Notes: generated by a model not told the origin, from the sequence alone. 64,000 nt of DNA from Flavobacteriaceae bacterium (GCA_947446865.1 CANFHX010000010.1:1-64000), one strand, 5' to 3'. Numbered from the stretch's first letter, positions 7,485-17,733 are shown. A program made the numbers and translations.

Positions 7485-8846
7485 TTATTTTATAGAACCG
7501 ATTATATCGTATTTGGTGATAATGTGGTGTTTTCCATTTCCTAAATCCACTAGAACCGCTTGGTTGTCTTTGGTGAATAGTTTAGAGACTTCTTCGATGG
7601 CAGTTCCTAATTTTACTATAGGATAGGCTTTGCCCATTATTTCACGTATTGGTTTGTCGGCAACATTTTTATCAGAAACATAACTTTGGAAAAGATCCGA
7701 TTCGTCTACCGAACCAACAAATCCTGTGATATCGATTACTGGAATTTGTGAGATTTTGTATTTACGCATGCGGTCGATTGCATGCGAAACCAATTCTTCA
7801 GTTCTAACAATTACTAAAGGCTTGTCGAGGTGGTCTTTAATTACGTCCTCGGCTTTGGTAATGTCTTCATCTAAAAATCCTCTTTCGCGCATCCAATCGT
7901 CGTTGAACATTTTTCCAACATAACGACTTCCCGAATCGTGGAATAAAACAACAACTACATCGTCTTTAGTGAAATGTTCTTTAAGTTGGTGTAATCCTTT
8001 AACACAAGAACCAGCAGAGTTTCCAACAAAGATTCCTTCTTCTAAAGCAATTTTACGGGTATACACCGCAGCGTCTTTATCGGTTACTTTAGTAAAGCCA
8101 TCGATTAACGAAAAGTCAACGTTTTTAGGAAGGATGTCTTCCCCAATTCCTTCAGTGATGTAGGAATATATTTCGTTTTCATCGAAAATTCCAGTTTCGT
8201 GGTATTTTTTAAAAACCGAACCGTAGGTGTCAATTCCCCAAATTTTAATATTTGGATTTTTTTCTTTTAAATATCTTCCTATTCCAGAGATGGTGCCTCC
8301 AGTTCCAACGCCTACCACAAAATGGGTGATTTTACCATCGGTTTGTTCCCAGATTTCTGGACCGGTTTGTTCGTAATGCGCTAAGGCATTACTTGGATTG
8401 TCGTATTGGTTAACGTACCATGAATTAGGAATGTCGATTGCTAATTGTTTAGAAACCGAATAATACGAACGCGGATCCGTTGGTTCTACATCGGTTGGAC
8501 AAACTATAACTTTCGCACCAACTGCACGAAGAATATCTACTTTTTCTTTGGATTGTTTATCGGAGATAACACAAATTAATTTGTATCCTTTGATTATAGC
8601 AGCAAGCGCCAAGCCCATTCCGGTATTTCCAGAAGTTCCTTCAATGATGGTTCCTCCTGGTTGTAAACGACCGTCGGCTTCGGCATCTTCTACCATTTTT
8701 AGAGCCATACGGTCTTTGGTAGAGTTTCCTGGATTGAAGGTTTCTACTTTAGCAAGAACTAAAGCATCAATTCCTTCTACCACTTTGTTTAGTTTAACTA
8801 AAGGTGTGTTACCAATAGTCCCTAAAATATTTTCAGAATAATTCAT
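7485..8846 (-). CDS. Cystathionine beta-synthase-type PLP enzyme with CBS domain pair
   Basis: The 453-residue enzyme has a PLP fold-type II catalytic domain (1-320): Lys44 in NPGNSTKDRMA is the Schiff-base lysine, GTSGNTGMGLA binds the substrate carboxylate and VGVGTGGTISGIG cups the PLP phosphate. A C-terminal pair of CBS repeats (about 335-453) follows (RTEELVSHAIDRMRKYKISQIPVID), as in regulated cystathionine beta-synthases. It makes cystathionine from serine and homocysteine, or cysteine from O-acetylserine; sequence alone does not fix the choice. The promoter at 8866-8897 is a good TTTG/TAnnTTTG match. Confidence 0.87.
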   Translation of the reverse strand: MNYSENILGTIGNTPLVKLNKVVEGIDALVLAKVETFNPGNSTKDRMALKMVEDAEADGRLQPGGTIIEGTSGNTGMGLALAAIIKGYKLICVISDKQSKEKVDILRAVGAKVIVCPTDVEPTDPRSYYSVSKQLAIDIPNSWYVNQYDNPSNALAHYEQTGPEIWEQTDGKITHFVVGVGTGGTISGIGRYLKEKNPNIKIWGIDTYGSVFKKYHETGIFDENEIYSYITEGIGEDILPKNVDFSLIDGFTKVTDKDAAVYTRKIALEEGIFVGNSAGSCVKGLHQLKEHFTKDDVVVVLFHDSGSRYVGKMFNDDWMRERGFLDEDITKAEDVIKDHLDKPLVIVRTEELVSHAIDRMRKYKISQIPVIDITGFVGSVDESDLFQSYVSDKNVADKPIREIMGKAYPIVKLGTAIEEVSKLFTKDNQAVLVDLGNGKHHIITKYDIIGSIK

Positions 8847-8865
8847 TTTTGTTTGTTTGTGATTG

Positions 8866-8897
8866 CAAAGATATTGATAAATAAATGGTCTTGCAAA
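8866..8897 (-). promoter_or_regulatory. Promoter of the cystathionine beta-synthase gene
   Basis: On the minus strand TTTG (8894-8897), a 20-nt spacer and TATCTTTG (8866-8873) form a canonical Bacteroidota -33/-7 promoter. Transcription would begin near 8861, about 15 nt before the ATG. Confidence 0.8.
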
Positions 8898-8928
8898 CTA
8901 CTGATTTCATACCAATAGCCTGCCGTTT

Positions 8929-8990
8929 AACCCTGATGGAAGTGGCATCCTTTTTCTTGTCAAAGAAAAAGATAGAACGGACAGCAGGAA
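8929..8990. ncRNA. Structured intergenic element, Flavo-1-like, copy A
   Basis: The plus-strand reading is CCCTGATGGAAGTGGCATCC, a perfect hairpin TTTTTCTT-GTCA-AAGAAAAA, then GATAGAACGGACAGCAGGAA. CCTG and CAGG close the outer stem. Copies B (17751-17831) and C (52413-52482) share both flanks around an unrelated central hairpin. It resembles the Flavo-1 RNA motif of Bacteroidota as I remember it; a covariance search is needed to confirm. The functional strand is not settled. Confidence 0.55.
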
Positions 8991-9034
8991 TTGCGTGTAC
9001 TAAAATGCCTAAAGTATATGTTTCTAATAAAAAA

Positions 9035-10981
9035 TTATTGGAAGAAATTCCATACCAATCCGAAACGCACCATAAAATCGTGGTAGGGTAAATTGGGCGC
9101 GGAGTAGTATTTATTGCCTGAAAAAGCGGAGTTGAAATGCTCGGCTTTGAGGTAAATTCGGGTTTGTTTTACACGGGCATTTACGAAGAAATCTAGCATT
9201 GGGAATTCGCCAATTTGCTTGTTTTTTTGGACAAAAAACTCCGCAAGAATTGGGTTATAATCGTCGGCGTAGTATTTGGTAAAGTAATTGATGGTGATTC
9301 CTGTTTGCAAAAACATGGCGCGTTTAAATACGTAATCGGAAAAATAAAGTGTATTGCGTAAGGTTAGTTGCGGCACATTTAGAATAGCGTTTGTTTGTGA
9401 AACTTTTTGGTATAAAAAGGTGTTATCAAGCCCCCATTTTCGGTATTTAAATTCGCGAGCCACTTTTAGTGAAATGTAGTTGATGGTGCCAGAATATTGG
9501 TGGGGCGTTACTAACTGCAAATTAGCTTGTTGAATGGTATCTTGAAAATAAAGATGGTCGTTGAGAGTTGTCAACTGCAACGAAGCATTAACCCATTGGG
9601 TTGTTGCATTCACCACCAAATTATTGATTTTCTCGTTTTTGAAACTTTTAAACCAATTGTAACTATCATAGGTACTTTGGTTTAGTATGTAGTTGTGGTT
9701 GGGTAACTTACTAATGTTTTGGTATTGAAAACTAATGCTGTTTTTAGGGTTGATGGTGTAAGTTAAGTGAACATCTAGATTGCGAAGAGGCTGCGTGGAA
9801 ATAGAATTGGACAAAATAACGGTTCCGTTAAGTTTATTTTTTCGGTAATCGTATTGCCCACCTACGGTATTTATTACTGCTTGGACTTGGCTTGGGATGC
9901 TAGTGGTTCCCATAGTTTTTTCATAACCATTAAAATATTTGTAGATGAAATTTTCTACAAAAAACTGTAGTTTACCGAGTGTTTTATTTTCATAGATAGC
10001 TCCTACTTTGTTGTAAAGCCTGTCGTACATTGTTTGGTCTAGGATGTTTACTTTTAAGGAAGCCGTACCAAATCGATTGAAAGCAGTACCGGTTGTGCCT
10101 ATTGAAGAACTTAAAGTAGCTTGATTAAATTCGAAAAATTTATGTTCGTAGTTTAATTGGTGCGCAATGTATAGGTTGTTTTCGTGGTCTTTAGCGTTAA
10201 CGCGAAGGGTTTGATCTATAAAGAAACGCTTTCCTTTAAAAAATGATTTAGCATCGGTTAAATATACTTGTAAACGAGGTCTATTTTTATAGAGAGGATC
10301 TTTATCTTCAAAAAAATCAGGTTGGGTAAGTCCACCGTTTTCACCATTTAATAAATCTTGACCGGTGTAATGAAAATTCATGGCATAACGTTTATCCAAG
10401 GTGAAATAACTTGCTGTAAAACGGAAATTACCATTGCTAGATAATTGGTTAATGTATTTCCCTAGAGAGCGCAATCCTTTGAAAGCAATAGAGAAATTGA
10501 AATTTTTAGCGGTGTTTAAGGTAACTAATGCATCCACACTTTGCCCTTGTTCCATTACGGTTTTAAAATAGAGTTCGGTTAACGGAGTTGCTACCGAAAA
10601 GTATTTAATATCCTCTACCTCTAGATAATTCATTTGTTTGGCTTTAAAACCAAATTCTGGAAAGGGGGAAAATTTGTTTAAACCAAAGTTAAGAGTAGAA
10701 TAGGTTTGTCCTTCATTTGGGAAAGGCATTAAACCGAACATATCTTTGCGAAGGTAATTGTAATCGTATTCTTTTTTTATGGATAAGGTAGTGTCTAAAA
10801 CTATAGTATCCCTTTGAATAGAGATAATCTTGTAGGAGGTAATTGGAGCCTTTTGGGCTTTTTCTTTAGCTCTTTGTTCTGGTGTTTTAACTAGACTTTT
10901 ATTATCTGCTGGTTTACCTTTTTCTTGAGAAAAAGAAAAAACAGTGGTAAAAAGAAAAAGGAAAATATATAATTGTCGCAT
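9035..10981 (-). CDS. Putative porin (Porin_10-type outer-membrane beta-barrel)
   Basis: The 648-residue protein has a signal peptide (1-18, ...TTVFSFSQ), a low-complexity Lys-rich linker (20-45) and a long beta-strand-rich domain with regular alternating aromatic strands ending in Phe-Gln (FMVRFGLVWNFFQ), typical of an outer-membrane barrel. N-terminal features (RDTIVLDTTLSIKKEYDYNY, FGLMPFPNEGQTYSTLNF) match the putative porin family of Bacteroidota. The substrate is unknown. A -7 element TATTTTTG is visible at 10998-11005 on the minus strand. Confidence 0.8.
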   Translation of the reverse strand: MRQLYIFLFLFTTVFSFSQEKGKPADNKSLVKTPEQRAKEKAQKAPITSYKIISIQRDTIVLDTTLSIKKEYDYNYLRKDMFGLMPFPNEGQTYSTLNFGLNKFSPFPEFGFKAKQMNYLEVEDIKYFSVATPLTELYFKTVMEQGQSVDALVTLNTAKNFNFSIAFKGLRSLGKYINQLSSNGNFRFTASYFTLDKRYAMNFHYTGQDLLNGENGGLTQPDFFEDKDPLYKNRPRLQVYLTDAKSFFKGKRFFIDQTLRVNAKDHENNLYIAHQLNYEHKFFEFNQATLSSSIGTTGTAFNRFGTASLKVNILDQTMYDRLYNKVGAIYENKTLGKLQFFVENFIYKYFNGYEKTMGTTSIPSQVQAVINTVGGQYDYRKNKLNGTVILSNSISTQPLRNLDVHLTYTINPKNSISFQYQNISKLPNHNYILNQSTYDSYNWFKSFKNEKINNLVVNATTQWVNASLQLTTLNDHLYFQDTIQQANLQLVTPHQYSGTINYISLKVAREFKYRKWGLDNTFLYQKVSQTNAILNVPQLTLRNTLYFSDYVFKRAMFLQTGITINYFTKYYADDYNPILAEFFVQKNKQIGEFPMLDFFVNARVKQTRIYLKAEHFNSAFSGNKYYSAPNLPYHDFMVRFGLVWNFFQ

Positions 10982-11047
10982 ATCAAATGGAAAGCAACAA
11001 AAATAAGGAAATGTTTATAAAGTAAATCATAAATATAATTTAAAAAA

Positions 11048-11072
11048 AAAGACCGCCATGAAGGCGGTCTTT
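11048..11072 (-). terminator. Terminator after susD-like gene
   Basis: The 10-bp stem AAAGACCGCC / GGCGGTCTTT with loop ATGAA is followed on the minus strand by a run of T. It lies 20 nt after the susD-like stop codon. Confidence 0.9.
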
Positions 11073-11091
11073 AATATTAAAACAATAATTC

Positions 11092-12768
11092 TTATTGTAA
11101 CCAAAAAGGTGATTTAGAATTAACTGTAAACAAATCACTAATTGTAACATTTGGTACATTTGCAGAATTTGCAATGTACTCAGAACTTGGATATATTAAT
11201 CTGTTAGGTCTTTGAGTATAAGAAGAATTCAAAGGCATTGGATTGATAGGGAAACCTGTTCTTGTATTGTCAATATATGATTCAATAGCATTAGAAGGCA
11301 AAATAGCAATCCATTTTTGATACATAATCGCATTATAATTTTGATTAAATGTATTAGCTGGATTATAACCGTAATTAGGTTTAGAAGCATTAACTGTTGC
11401 TAAATAAGTACCTGCAGTAGCATTGTAAAAAGCCATAGAAGATGCAACTCCAGCATTAAATTCAGCTTGAGCATTTAATCCTAGTAATCCATAAGCAGGT
11501 TTAACAGAAGCTAAATGAGCAGCCTCAGCTTGTAAAAAATGACACTCAGACAAAGTCATGATATTTCCTTTTACACCAGCTAAAGTATTACCACTTGATC
11601 CAGTAGGCAAAGTTGCTCCGTTACCAGTTTGATTATAAGCATTGAAAAACAATCCTGAAAATTTACTTGGTTGACCTGCGCTAACTCCACCTGGCTTGAA
11701 AACGTCTACAGCAACACTACCTTGAGTAACACCTCTATAAGAAGAACTGATACTAGTAAATATAGAGAACCTTCTTGGGTCAGCTACATTTGGATAGAAT
11801 ACATTTGATCCAGCTACAACTTCTTGAGCTGCAGGAGAAGAATAATTAATTAATGAATATGCGTTCATACATTTAGCAAAGTGTCCAGATGCAGCATAAA
11901 CATTATAACTTGTTGCAGCTGCATTTAAATCCCATCCAAAATTATAAACTAAAGGATTAACAGTATCATTTCTTCCGTTACTGTAACCTGGTTGAATAAC
12001 AACATCACTTGTAATAAATGAGTTATTACCATTAGTTGACATAGCTTGTAATCTATTATCTCTATAAGTTGCAGCAGCACCTGTTGCTTTAGACATTCTA
12101 AGCAACATTTTCAATTCAATAGTATTAGCGAAAAGTTTCCATGAACCCATATTTCCACCATAAACCATGTCATAAGTAGCAGATTTACCAACAGAATTTG
12201 GATAGTTACCATTGTTAATATCATCTATTAAAGTTCTTGCCTCATCTAATTCAGAAAATAATTTTTTGTAGATATCAAAACCTGAATCATATTTAGGTGT
12301 GATATTTGCAATTCCTTGAAAAGCTTCTGAATATGGAGCGTCACCATATAAATCCACAATGTATTGCATATTATATACCTTACCAATTTTAGAAATTGCT
12401 TTATATTCTTTATAAGAAGAATTTACATCATTAAAATCAATGATTTTTTGATATGCTCCCATTCTTAAATATAAACCTTCCCAAATTGATTTGTAAAAAA
12501 TATTTGTAATGTTTAATGAAAACTCATCATTAAACGGACTAGCGTAACTTTGAACATTACCCCCACAAGCATTAGAAAACAAAAGACCTAAACGCTCCAT
12601 TGTACCAGCCTGAGTTGAAAAAGATAGAGTTTGTGCAGCAGGTAAATATTGATCTGGTGTAGCTGCATCAGCATGTAATTGATTAGGATTTTCACCTAAA
12701 TCCAAATAATTATCACAGGAAATAAATCCGAAAGATAATAAAAGGAAAGCTATTTTAATTTTTTTCAT
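11092..12768 (-). CDS. SusD/RagB-family outer-membrane lipoprotein
   Basis: The 558-residue lipoprotein has a lipobox at GFISC (Cys19) followed by DNYLDLGENPNQ, the usual SusD N-terminus. The body is helix-rich with TPR-like segments (for example YLRMGAYQKIIDFNDVNSSYKEY) and the C-terminus WLQ. SusD proteins form a lid over the SusC channel and capture the nutrient, often a glycan or peptide. It lies 11 nt downstream of the susC-like gene. No glycosidase or peptidase gene is adjacent, so the substrate cannot be guessed. Confidence 0.92.
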   Translation of the reverse strand: MKKIKIAFLLLSFGFISCDNYLDLGENPNQLHADAATPDQYLPAAQTLSFSTQAGTMERLGLLFSNACGGNVQSYASPFNDEFSLNITNIFYKSIWEGLYLRMGAYQKIIDFNDVNSSYKEYKAISKIGKVYNMQYIVDLYGDAPYSEAFQGIANITPKYDSGFDIYKKLFSELDEARTLIDDINNGNYPNSVGKSATYDMVYGGNMGSWKLFANTIELKMLLRMSKATGAAATYRDNRLQAMSTNGNNSFITSDVVIQPGYSNGRNDTVNPLVYNFGWDLNAAATSYNVYAASGHFAKCMNAYSLINYSSPAAQEVVAGSNVFYPNVADPRRFSIFTSISSSYRGVTQGSVAVDVFKPGGVSAGQPSKFSGLFFNAYNQTGNGATLPTGSSGNTLAGVKGNIMTLSECHFLQAEAAHLASVKPAYGLLGLNAQAEFNAGVASSMAFYNATAGTYLATVNASKPNYGYNPANTFNQNYNAIMYQKWIAILPSNAIESYIDNTRTGFPINPMPLNSSYTQRPNRLIYPSSEYIANSANVPNVTISDLFTVNSKSPFWLQ

Positions 12769-12779
12769 AATTAGTAATA

Positions 12780-15700
12780 TTAAAAAGTTACATTTAAACT
12801 AAAACCATAGGTTTTTGTGGTTGGATATTGGCCAACATTTGAATATCCTGGCAATCCATTAGAATAGGAAGCCTCTGGATCAGTATAACCCATATTTTTT
12901 CTACCATATTTATCACTATTGTGAATAAAAATAATAAATGGATTTCTTGCATTAACTCCAAATTTGAAAGAACTTATTCCTGTATCTTTCAACATTTTAG
13001 AAGGCAATGAATAAGATAATGAAATTTCTCTTATTTTAACTGCAGAAGCATCAAGTATTGAATATTGACCTATTCTGCTTAATTGTGCATAATAAGCTCC
13101 TAAACCACGTGTATCAACTGCAGCTGCACCTCCAACTGGAGTTGTATTTGTAGTGTATACAGGAGTTGATGGTAAACTAGTGTTTACAACAGAGTTAGGA
13201 ACTGTATATCCATGATCTCTATCAAATTCAGCAGAATCTAAAGAATAACCAGCAAATAACATTGAATTATATGTATCTGAATACATACTATAATTTGCTC
13301 TATAATCAGCAACTGCTGTTAAAGATATACCTTTATAAGAGAATGTATTTGAAAAGTTTACTATATAATCTGGAGTACCTTTACCAACAGTTTGTAAAGT
13401 AGAGGTAACTTGAGGTATTCCATTAGCACTAACAATAATGTGACCAGCAGAATCAGTAACATATTGTGTAGTTTTAATAGATGGAAATTCTTCCCCAACT
13501 GATGCATAAATACCAACACCACCGGCAGAATCAAGCAAAAGATTGACATCATTAACTCCTCCTGATAATTCTTTAACAATAGTTTTATAATGAGTTAAAC
13601 CTGCTCTAAAATTCCAATTAAAACCAGTAGCACTTCTAAAAGGACTAAAGCCTACACCAAATTCGTACCCTTTGTTTTGTAATTTACCAGTATTACTAAG
13701 TAAAGAAGATGCGTAAGGTGCGTAAGAAGTAGTTGCAGCAGTAATTAAATCTTTAGTATCATTAACATAGTATGAACCATCTAATGTAAGTCTATCATCA
13801 AAGAAACCTAACTGTCCACCAACCTCTTTAGAGTAAACAAACTCTGGTCTGATATTTGGATTAACAAGAGAAGTTCTTGGTGAGTAAGATATCATACCAC
13901 CTGATGCATATGGGAACCCTGAAGCACCTAAAGCAGTATCGGTAGTAGCATAAGGATAAACGGGACTTGAATTACCTACTACAGTGTAGTTAACATAAAA
14001 TTTAGCATAATTCAAAATGTTCCCTTTAATACTTTTAAAAGCTTCGGTTGGAACAAATGACAATCCACTAGAATAATAATTAAATGATTTCCCTTTAATT
14101 GTTGATGTTTGTTCAATACGGTCAGTTAAATTAAGGAATAAATATTTATTATAATCTAAATCCACATTAACAAATGAAGCTACTTTTCTAGTTTGAGAAT
14201 ATCCATTGCTCAAAGAAGTAATACGATCTGCATTTGAAACGTTTTGAATATTATACCATCCTGGAATTTTTAAATTAGTACCACCTTGTTGTGTATAAAT
14301 GGTATATCTATCTTGAATATTAGCTCCAACATTTGCTTTCAAGTTTAATTTAGAACTTAAATCATAATTTAAATTTAATAATAAATCGTTATAAATGTTT
14401 CTTGAATTATTTGTTGAAATATAATAACTAGAAGTGCTATACTGATCTGAACCACCAAAATCTTGGTAAGAACCAGTTGTTGATCCAGTTAAAAGAGATG
14501 AATAGTCATAAGATGCATTTTCATTAAAACCATCGTTATGAGAATCTGATACTGAAGAATTCATTTGAATATTAGCAGTATTTGATATAGATATATTTTT
14601 ATTCAACTCATACTCTAATCTTAATATACCATTAAAGTTATTAGTGTTTGTATTATATCTTTTTTGTTTAATTATTTGCCAAGGGTTTTGTGCATAAACA
14701 GTCCAGTGGTGAGCTGTTCCTGAATCTTTAAACAAATTAATATCAACATTGGTTGGAGTTTGAAGCAACTCGTAAAGCAAGTTAGAATCAGTACTTGTAT
14801 CGGATTGGTTAGTATAAGAAGCAGTCCCATCTACTTTCCATTTACCTGCTTTTTTTCCAGCTTTAAACATGAAAAAATTTCTTTTTGAACCATCTTTATC
14901 AACTATAAAATCTGTAGTTTGACGAGAAAAAGTTGCCATAACGTAACCATCAGCATTACCTGAATTTATAGTAACATTATTTTGTATAACAGATCCAGTT
15001 TTAAAGAAACTTTTAATATTATTTGAACCTAAAGAAGCCCATTTACTTTGAAAAATAGTTCCGTCAGCTTGAGGCAAACCTACAGGAACTGTAGTTCCCG
15101 CCCATGCTGGATTACTAAAAGATGGACCCCATGCTCCATTTTCGAAAGGAGAATAGGAAGTAGTAGGATTTCTTGGGTCAGTACCTGGAAAACCAAAATC
15201 ATAACTTCCATCTACCCACCCTTGACCATATTTAGTTTGTCTGCTAGGTAAAAAAGAAACCGATTGAAAATCAACAGAAGAACTTAAAGAAATTTCTAAT
15301 TTATTTTTAGCTCCTTTTTTTGTAGTAACAACAAGTACACCATTAGAACCTTGTTCACCGTATAAAGCACCACCTTGAGCACCTTTAATTACGGTCACAG
15401 ATTCAATCATGTCTGGTGGCATTTGTTGTAAAATAGATGCAGAAGATATTGCATTATCAATTACTACAAGCGCTTGGTTATTACCAGTTAAAGTTCTGTT
15501 TCCTCTTAATACAATACTAGTAGTTGGAGTAGCTCCATTAGAAGTAGTATTAATTTGCAAACCTGTTACTTTACCAGCCAAAGACTGAATAACATTAGGA
15601 TTAGATGCCTGAGTCAACTCTTTTGCACCAACCATAGTTTGAGCAGAAGTTAATTGATTTTTTGTTCTTTTGATACCAATAGCACCTGTAAAAACAACAT

Positions 15701-16007
15701 CATCTAAAACTTTTGCATTTTCTTTCATAGCCACATTATAGCTATTTGCAGAACCAACTGTTACAGATTTTTTTTCATATCCTGAAAAGGACACTACTAA
15801 AACATCTCCTGATTTTGCTTTGATGGAAAATTTTCCATCCATATCTGCTGAAACGCCTTTTGCTGTACCTTTAATTACAACATTAGCACCAGGTAAAGGT
15901 AATTTACCATCGGTAATTGTACCTGTTACAGTTTTGTCTTGTGCAAACGAAAACTGCATTGATAACGCTACTAATAGCGTAAAAATCCATTTGAACTTCG
16001 ATCTCAT
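12780..16007 (-). CDS. SusC/RagA-family TonB-linked outer-membrane receptor
   Basis: The 1075-residue protein has a signal peptide (1-22), a carboxypeptidase-regulatory-like domain (about 25-100, GTITDGKLPLPGANVVIKGT), the TonB-dependent plug (about 110-230, with LRGNRTLTGNNQALVVIDN and VIKGAQGGALYGEQGSNG) and a 22-strand barrel ending in Phe (YGFSLNVTF). It imports bulky nutrients together with its SusD partner, energised by TonB-ExbBD. The two genes form one operon. The region upstream (16008-16204) is shared with the divergent rnhB. Confidence 0.95.
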   Translation of the reverse strand: MRSKFKWIFTLLVALSMQFSFAQDKTVTGTITDGKLPLPGANVVIKGTAKGVSADMDGKFSIKAKSGDVLVVSFSGYEKKSVTVGSANSYNVAMKENAKVLDDVVFTGAIGIKRTKNQLTSAQTMVGAKELTQASNPNVIQSLAGKVTGLQINTTSNGATPTTSIVLRGNRTLTGNNQALVVIDNAISSASILQQMPPDMIESVTVIKGAQGGALYGEQGSNGVLVVTTKKGAKNKLEISLSSSVDFQSVSFLPSRQTKYGQGWVDGSYDFGFPGTDPRNPTTSYSPFENGAWGPSFSNPAWAGTTVPVGLPQADGTIFQSKWASLGSNNIKSFFKTGSVIQNNVTINSGNADGYVMATFSRQTTDFIVDKDGSKRNFFMFKAGKKAGKWKVDGTASYTNQSDTSTDSNLLYELLQTPTNVDINLFKDSGTAHHWTVYAQNPWQIIKQKRYNTNTNNFNGILRLEYELNKNISISNTANIQMNSSVSDSHNDGFNENASYDYSSLLTGSTTGSYQDFGGSDQYSTSSYYISTNNSRNIYNDLLLNLNYDLSSKLNLKANVGANIQDRYTIYTQQGGTNLKIPGWYNIQNVSNADRITSLSNGYSQTRKVASFVNVDLDYNKYLFLNLTDRIEQTSTIKGKSFNYYSSGLSFVPTEAFKSIKGNILNYAKFYVNYTVVGNSSPVYPYATTDTALGASGFPYASGGMISYSPRTSLVNPNIRPEFVYSKEVGGQLGFFDDRLTLDGSYYVNDTKDLITAATTSYAPYASSLLSNTGKLQNKGYEFGVGFSPFRSATGFNWNFRAGLTHYKTIVKELSGGVNDVNLLLDSAGGVGIYASVGEEFPSIKTTQYVTDSAGHIIVSANGIPQVTSTLQTVGKGTPDYIVNFSNTFSYKGISLTAVADYRANYSMYSDTYNSMLFAGYSLDSAEFDRDHGYTVPNSVVNTSLPSTPVYTTNTTPVGGAAAVDTRGLGAYYAQLSRIGQYSILDASAVKIREISLSYSLPSKMLKDTGISSFKFGVNARNPFIIFIHNSDKYGRKNMGYTDPEASYSNGLPGYSNVGQYPTTKTYGFSLNVTF

Positions 16008-16204
16008 ATTAATTTTATTTGAGTTAGTTATTCCGCAAACTTCTTAATAATTTCTTAAATAACCAAATAATATGCATAAATATTACATTTTAATTATGTT
16101 AAAATTTAAATGGATTACTAAATTTGCGGTCACAACACATTTCATAGATGCCTATTGTTTTGTATGGCTGGGTAATAATTTGATTTTTTTTACAAAATAA
16201 TATT

Positions 16205-16789
16205 ATGTTAAAATTAAGATTTACCGATTATAAACTAGAATGCGGAACCGATGAAGCTGGACGAGGTTGTTTGGCAGGTCCTGTTACAGCTGCTGCGGTA
16301 CTACTGCCAGATAATTTTAATTTGGATTTACTCAATGATTCCAAACAATTATCTGAAAAAACTAGAGATAAATTAAAACCCATTATTGAGGACCTTGCAA
16401 TATCTTTTTCGGTTACTCATTTAGATCCAATAATCATTGATGAAATTAACATCTTGAATGCTTCTATTCAAGCCATGCAAGAAAGCATTATGAAGTTAAA
16501 CCCAACTCCTTTATATATCATAGTGGACGGAAATCGATTTAAACCATTAAATAACATTCCTTTTAGTACAATTATAAAGGGAGATTCTAAATATATGAGT
16601 ATTGCGGCTGCATCGGTATTAGCTAAAACCTATCGGGATGCCTATATGGATAAAATTCATGAGGAGTTTCCAATGTATAACTGGAAACAAAATAAGGGTT
16701 ACCCTACTAAAGAACATCGGGAAGCGATTAAGAAATACGGCACAACTAAGTACCATAGGATGACGTTTAGGTTGCTTAAGGAGGAGTGA
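16205..16789 (+). CDS. rnhB: Ribonuclease HII
   Basis: The 194-residue enzyme carries the RNase HII signature with acidic residues of the active site: [14 protein letters not shown] (Asp-Glu), IIVDGNRF (Asp) and the later [12 protein letters not shown]. It cleaves the RNA strand of RNA-DNA hybrids and removes misincorporated ribonucleotides, using Mg or Mn. Length and motif order match the family. It is divergent from the SusC operon and has no SD. Confidence 0.95.
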   Translation: MLKLRFTDYKLECGTDEAGRGCLAGPVTAAAVLLPDNFNLDLLNDSKQLSEKTRDKLKPIIEDLAISFSVTHLDPIIIDEINILNASIQAMQESIMKLNPTPLYIIVDGNRFKPLNNIPFSTIIKGDSKYMSIAAASVLAKTYRDAYMDKIHEEFPMYNWKQNKGYPTKEHREAIKKYGTTKYHRMTFRLLKEE

Positions 16790-16812
16790 TCAGTGTTCAG
16801 TGATCATTATTC
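16788..16812. repeat. Intergenic word repeat of the CAGTGTTCAGTGATCA family
   Basis: GATCAGTGTTCAGTGATCA directly overlaps the stop codon region of rnhB. The same words recur at 51167-51205 and 53284-53310. Confidence 0.7.
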
Positions 16813-16902
16813 AGTTTTCTGTCCGTTGTAATTTGTGTTCCGTGATCGATAGGTTGCGAATGAAGAGATTTGGTCTGCGGTTGAATATGTCCTTGGAACT
16901 CG

Positions 16903-16922
16903 GGACAGGTCGCGACCTGTCC
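16903..16922. repeat. Perfect 20-bp GC-rich palindrome
   Basis: GGACAGGTCGCGACCTGTCC is its own reverse complement and is 70% GC in an AT-rich genome. It lies in the noncoding gap between the ends of rnhB and lipB. Confidence 0.85.
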
Positions 16923-16951
16923 GTACGGAATTAATATAGGGTTATCATAGT

Positions 16952-17659
16952 TTATTGAGGATACTCGAAAACGGAGTTGAAAATTTGAGCGAAGTGTTTT
17001 ACTATTTTTTCTTTTACCTCTTGCTCGTTTACGTTTTCTACACCAAGTTCTACATTTAAGGATGTAACTGCTTTGCCTTTTATGCCGCAAGGGATGATGT
17101 TATCAAAATAGCCAAGATCGGCATTAACGTTTAGTGCAAAACCATGCATGGTAACCCAGCGGGATGCTCGAACTCCCATTGCGCATATTTTTCTTGCAAA
17201 TGGTGTTCCTACTCCAAGCCAAACTCCGGTTTCACCTTCGCTTCGTACTCCGATTATATTGTATTCGGCGAGGGTTAAAATAATGACTTCTTCTAGAAAA
17301 CGCAAATACTTGTGGATGTCGGTGAAGAAATTTTCAAGATCTAGAATTGGATAGCCTACAATTTGACCTGGCCCATGGTAGGTAATGTCACCACCTCTGT
17401 TTATTTTGTAATAAGAAGCGCCTTTGGCTTCGAGTTGTTTTTCTGAAAGCAGCAAGTTGGAAACCGCACCACTTTTCCCTAAGGTGTATACATGGGGATG
17501 CTCTACAAAAAGAAAATAATTGGGTGTTGGAAGTTGGGTTTCTTCTCTCCTATTTTGAATTTTAATATCTACAATTTCTTTAAACAAGGTTTCTTGGTAA
17601 TCCCAAGTGGCTTTGTAATCTTTGTTGCCTAAATCTTGAAGTTGTATTAGTTTATTCAT
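16952..17659 (-). CDS. lipB: Lipoyl(octanoyl) transferase LipB
   Basis: The 235-residue enzyme transfers octanoate from acyl carrier protein to lipoyl domains of 2-oxoacid dehydrogenases, supplying for example the pyruvate dehydrogenase complex (pdhB lies at 48.4 kb). Motifs include HVYTLGKSG, RGGDITYHGPGQIVGYPI, the catalytic Lys in ARKICAMGVR and the catalytic Cys in IIPCGIKGKAVTSL. The start at MNKLIQLQDLG gives the usual length. Confidence 0.95.
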   Translation of the reverse strand: MNKLIQLQDLGNKDYKATWDYQETLFKEIVDIKIQNRREETQLPTPNYFLFVEHPHVYTLGKSGAVSNLLLSEKQLEAKGASYYKINRGGDITYHGPGQIVGYPILDLENFFTDIHKYLRFLEEVIILTLAEYNIIGVRSEGETGVWLGVGTPFARKICAMGVRASRWVTMHGFALNVNADLGYFDNIIPCGIKGKAVTSLNVELGVENVNEQEVKEKIVKHFAQIFNSVFEYPQ

Positions 17660-17733
17660 TTTTTCTATTGTGGTAGACGGAACTATACATCTAGTTTGAA
17701 AACCAGATAATTTTAGGAATTTTAAACAAAGAA

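Noticed and set aside
8885..9091. 68-codon plus-strand ORF between the cystathionine beta-synthase and porin genes
   Set aside because: It runs through the structured intergenic element and into the porin gene's 3' end; composition and lack of family similarity indicate a chance ORF.
16797..17090. 97-codon minus-strand ORF overlapping the end of lipB
   Set aside because: Out of frame with lipB, crosses the palindrome and word repeats, and is rich in Arg/Lys as expected of a shadow.
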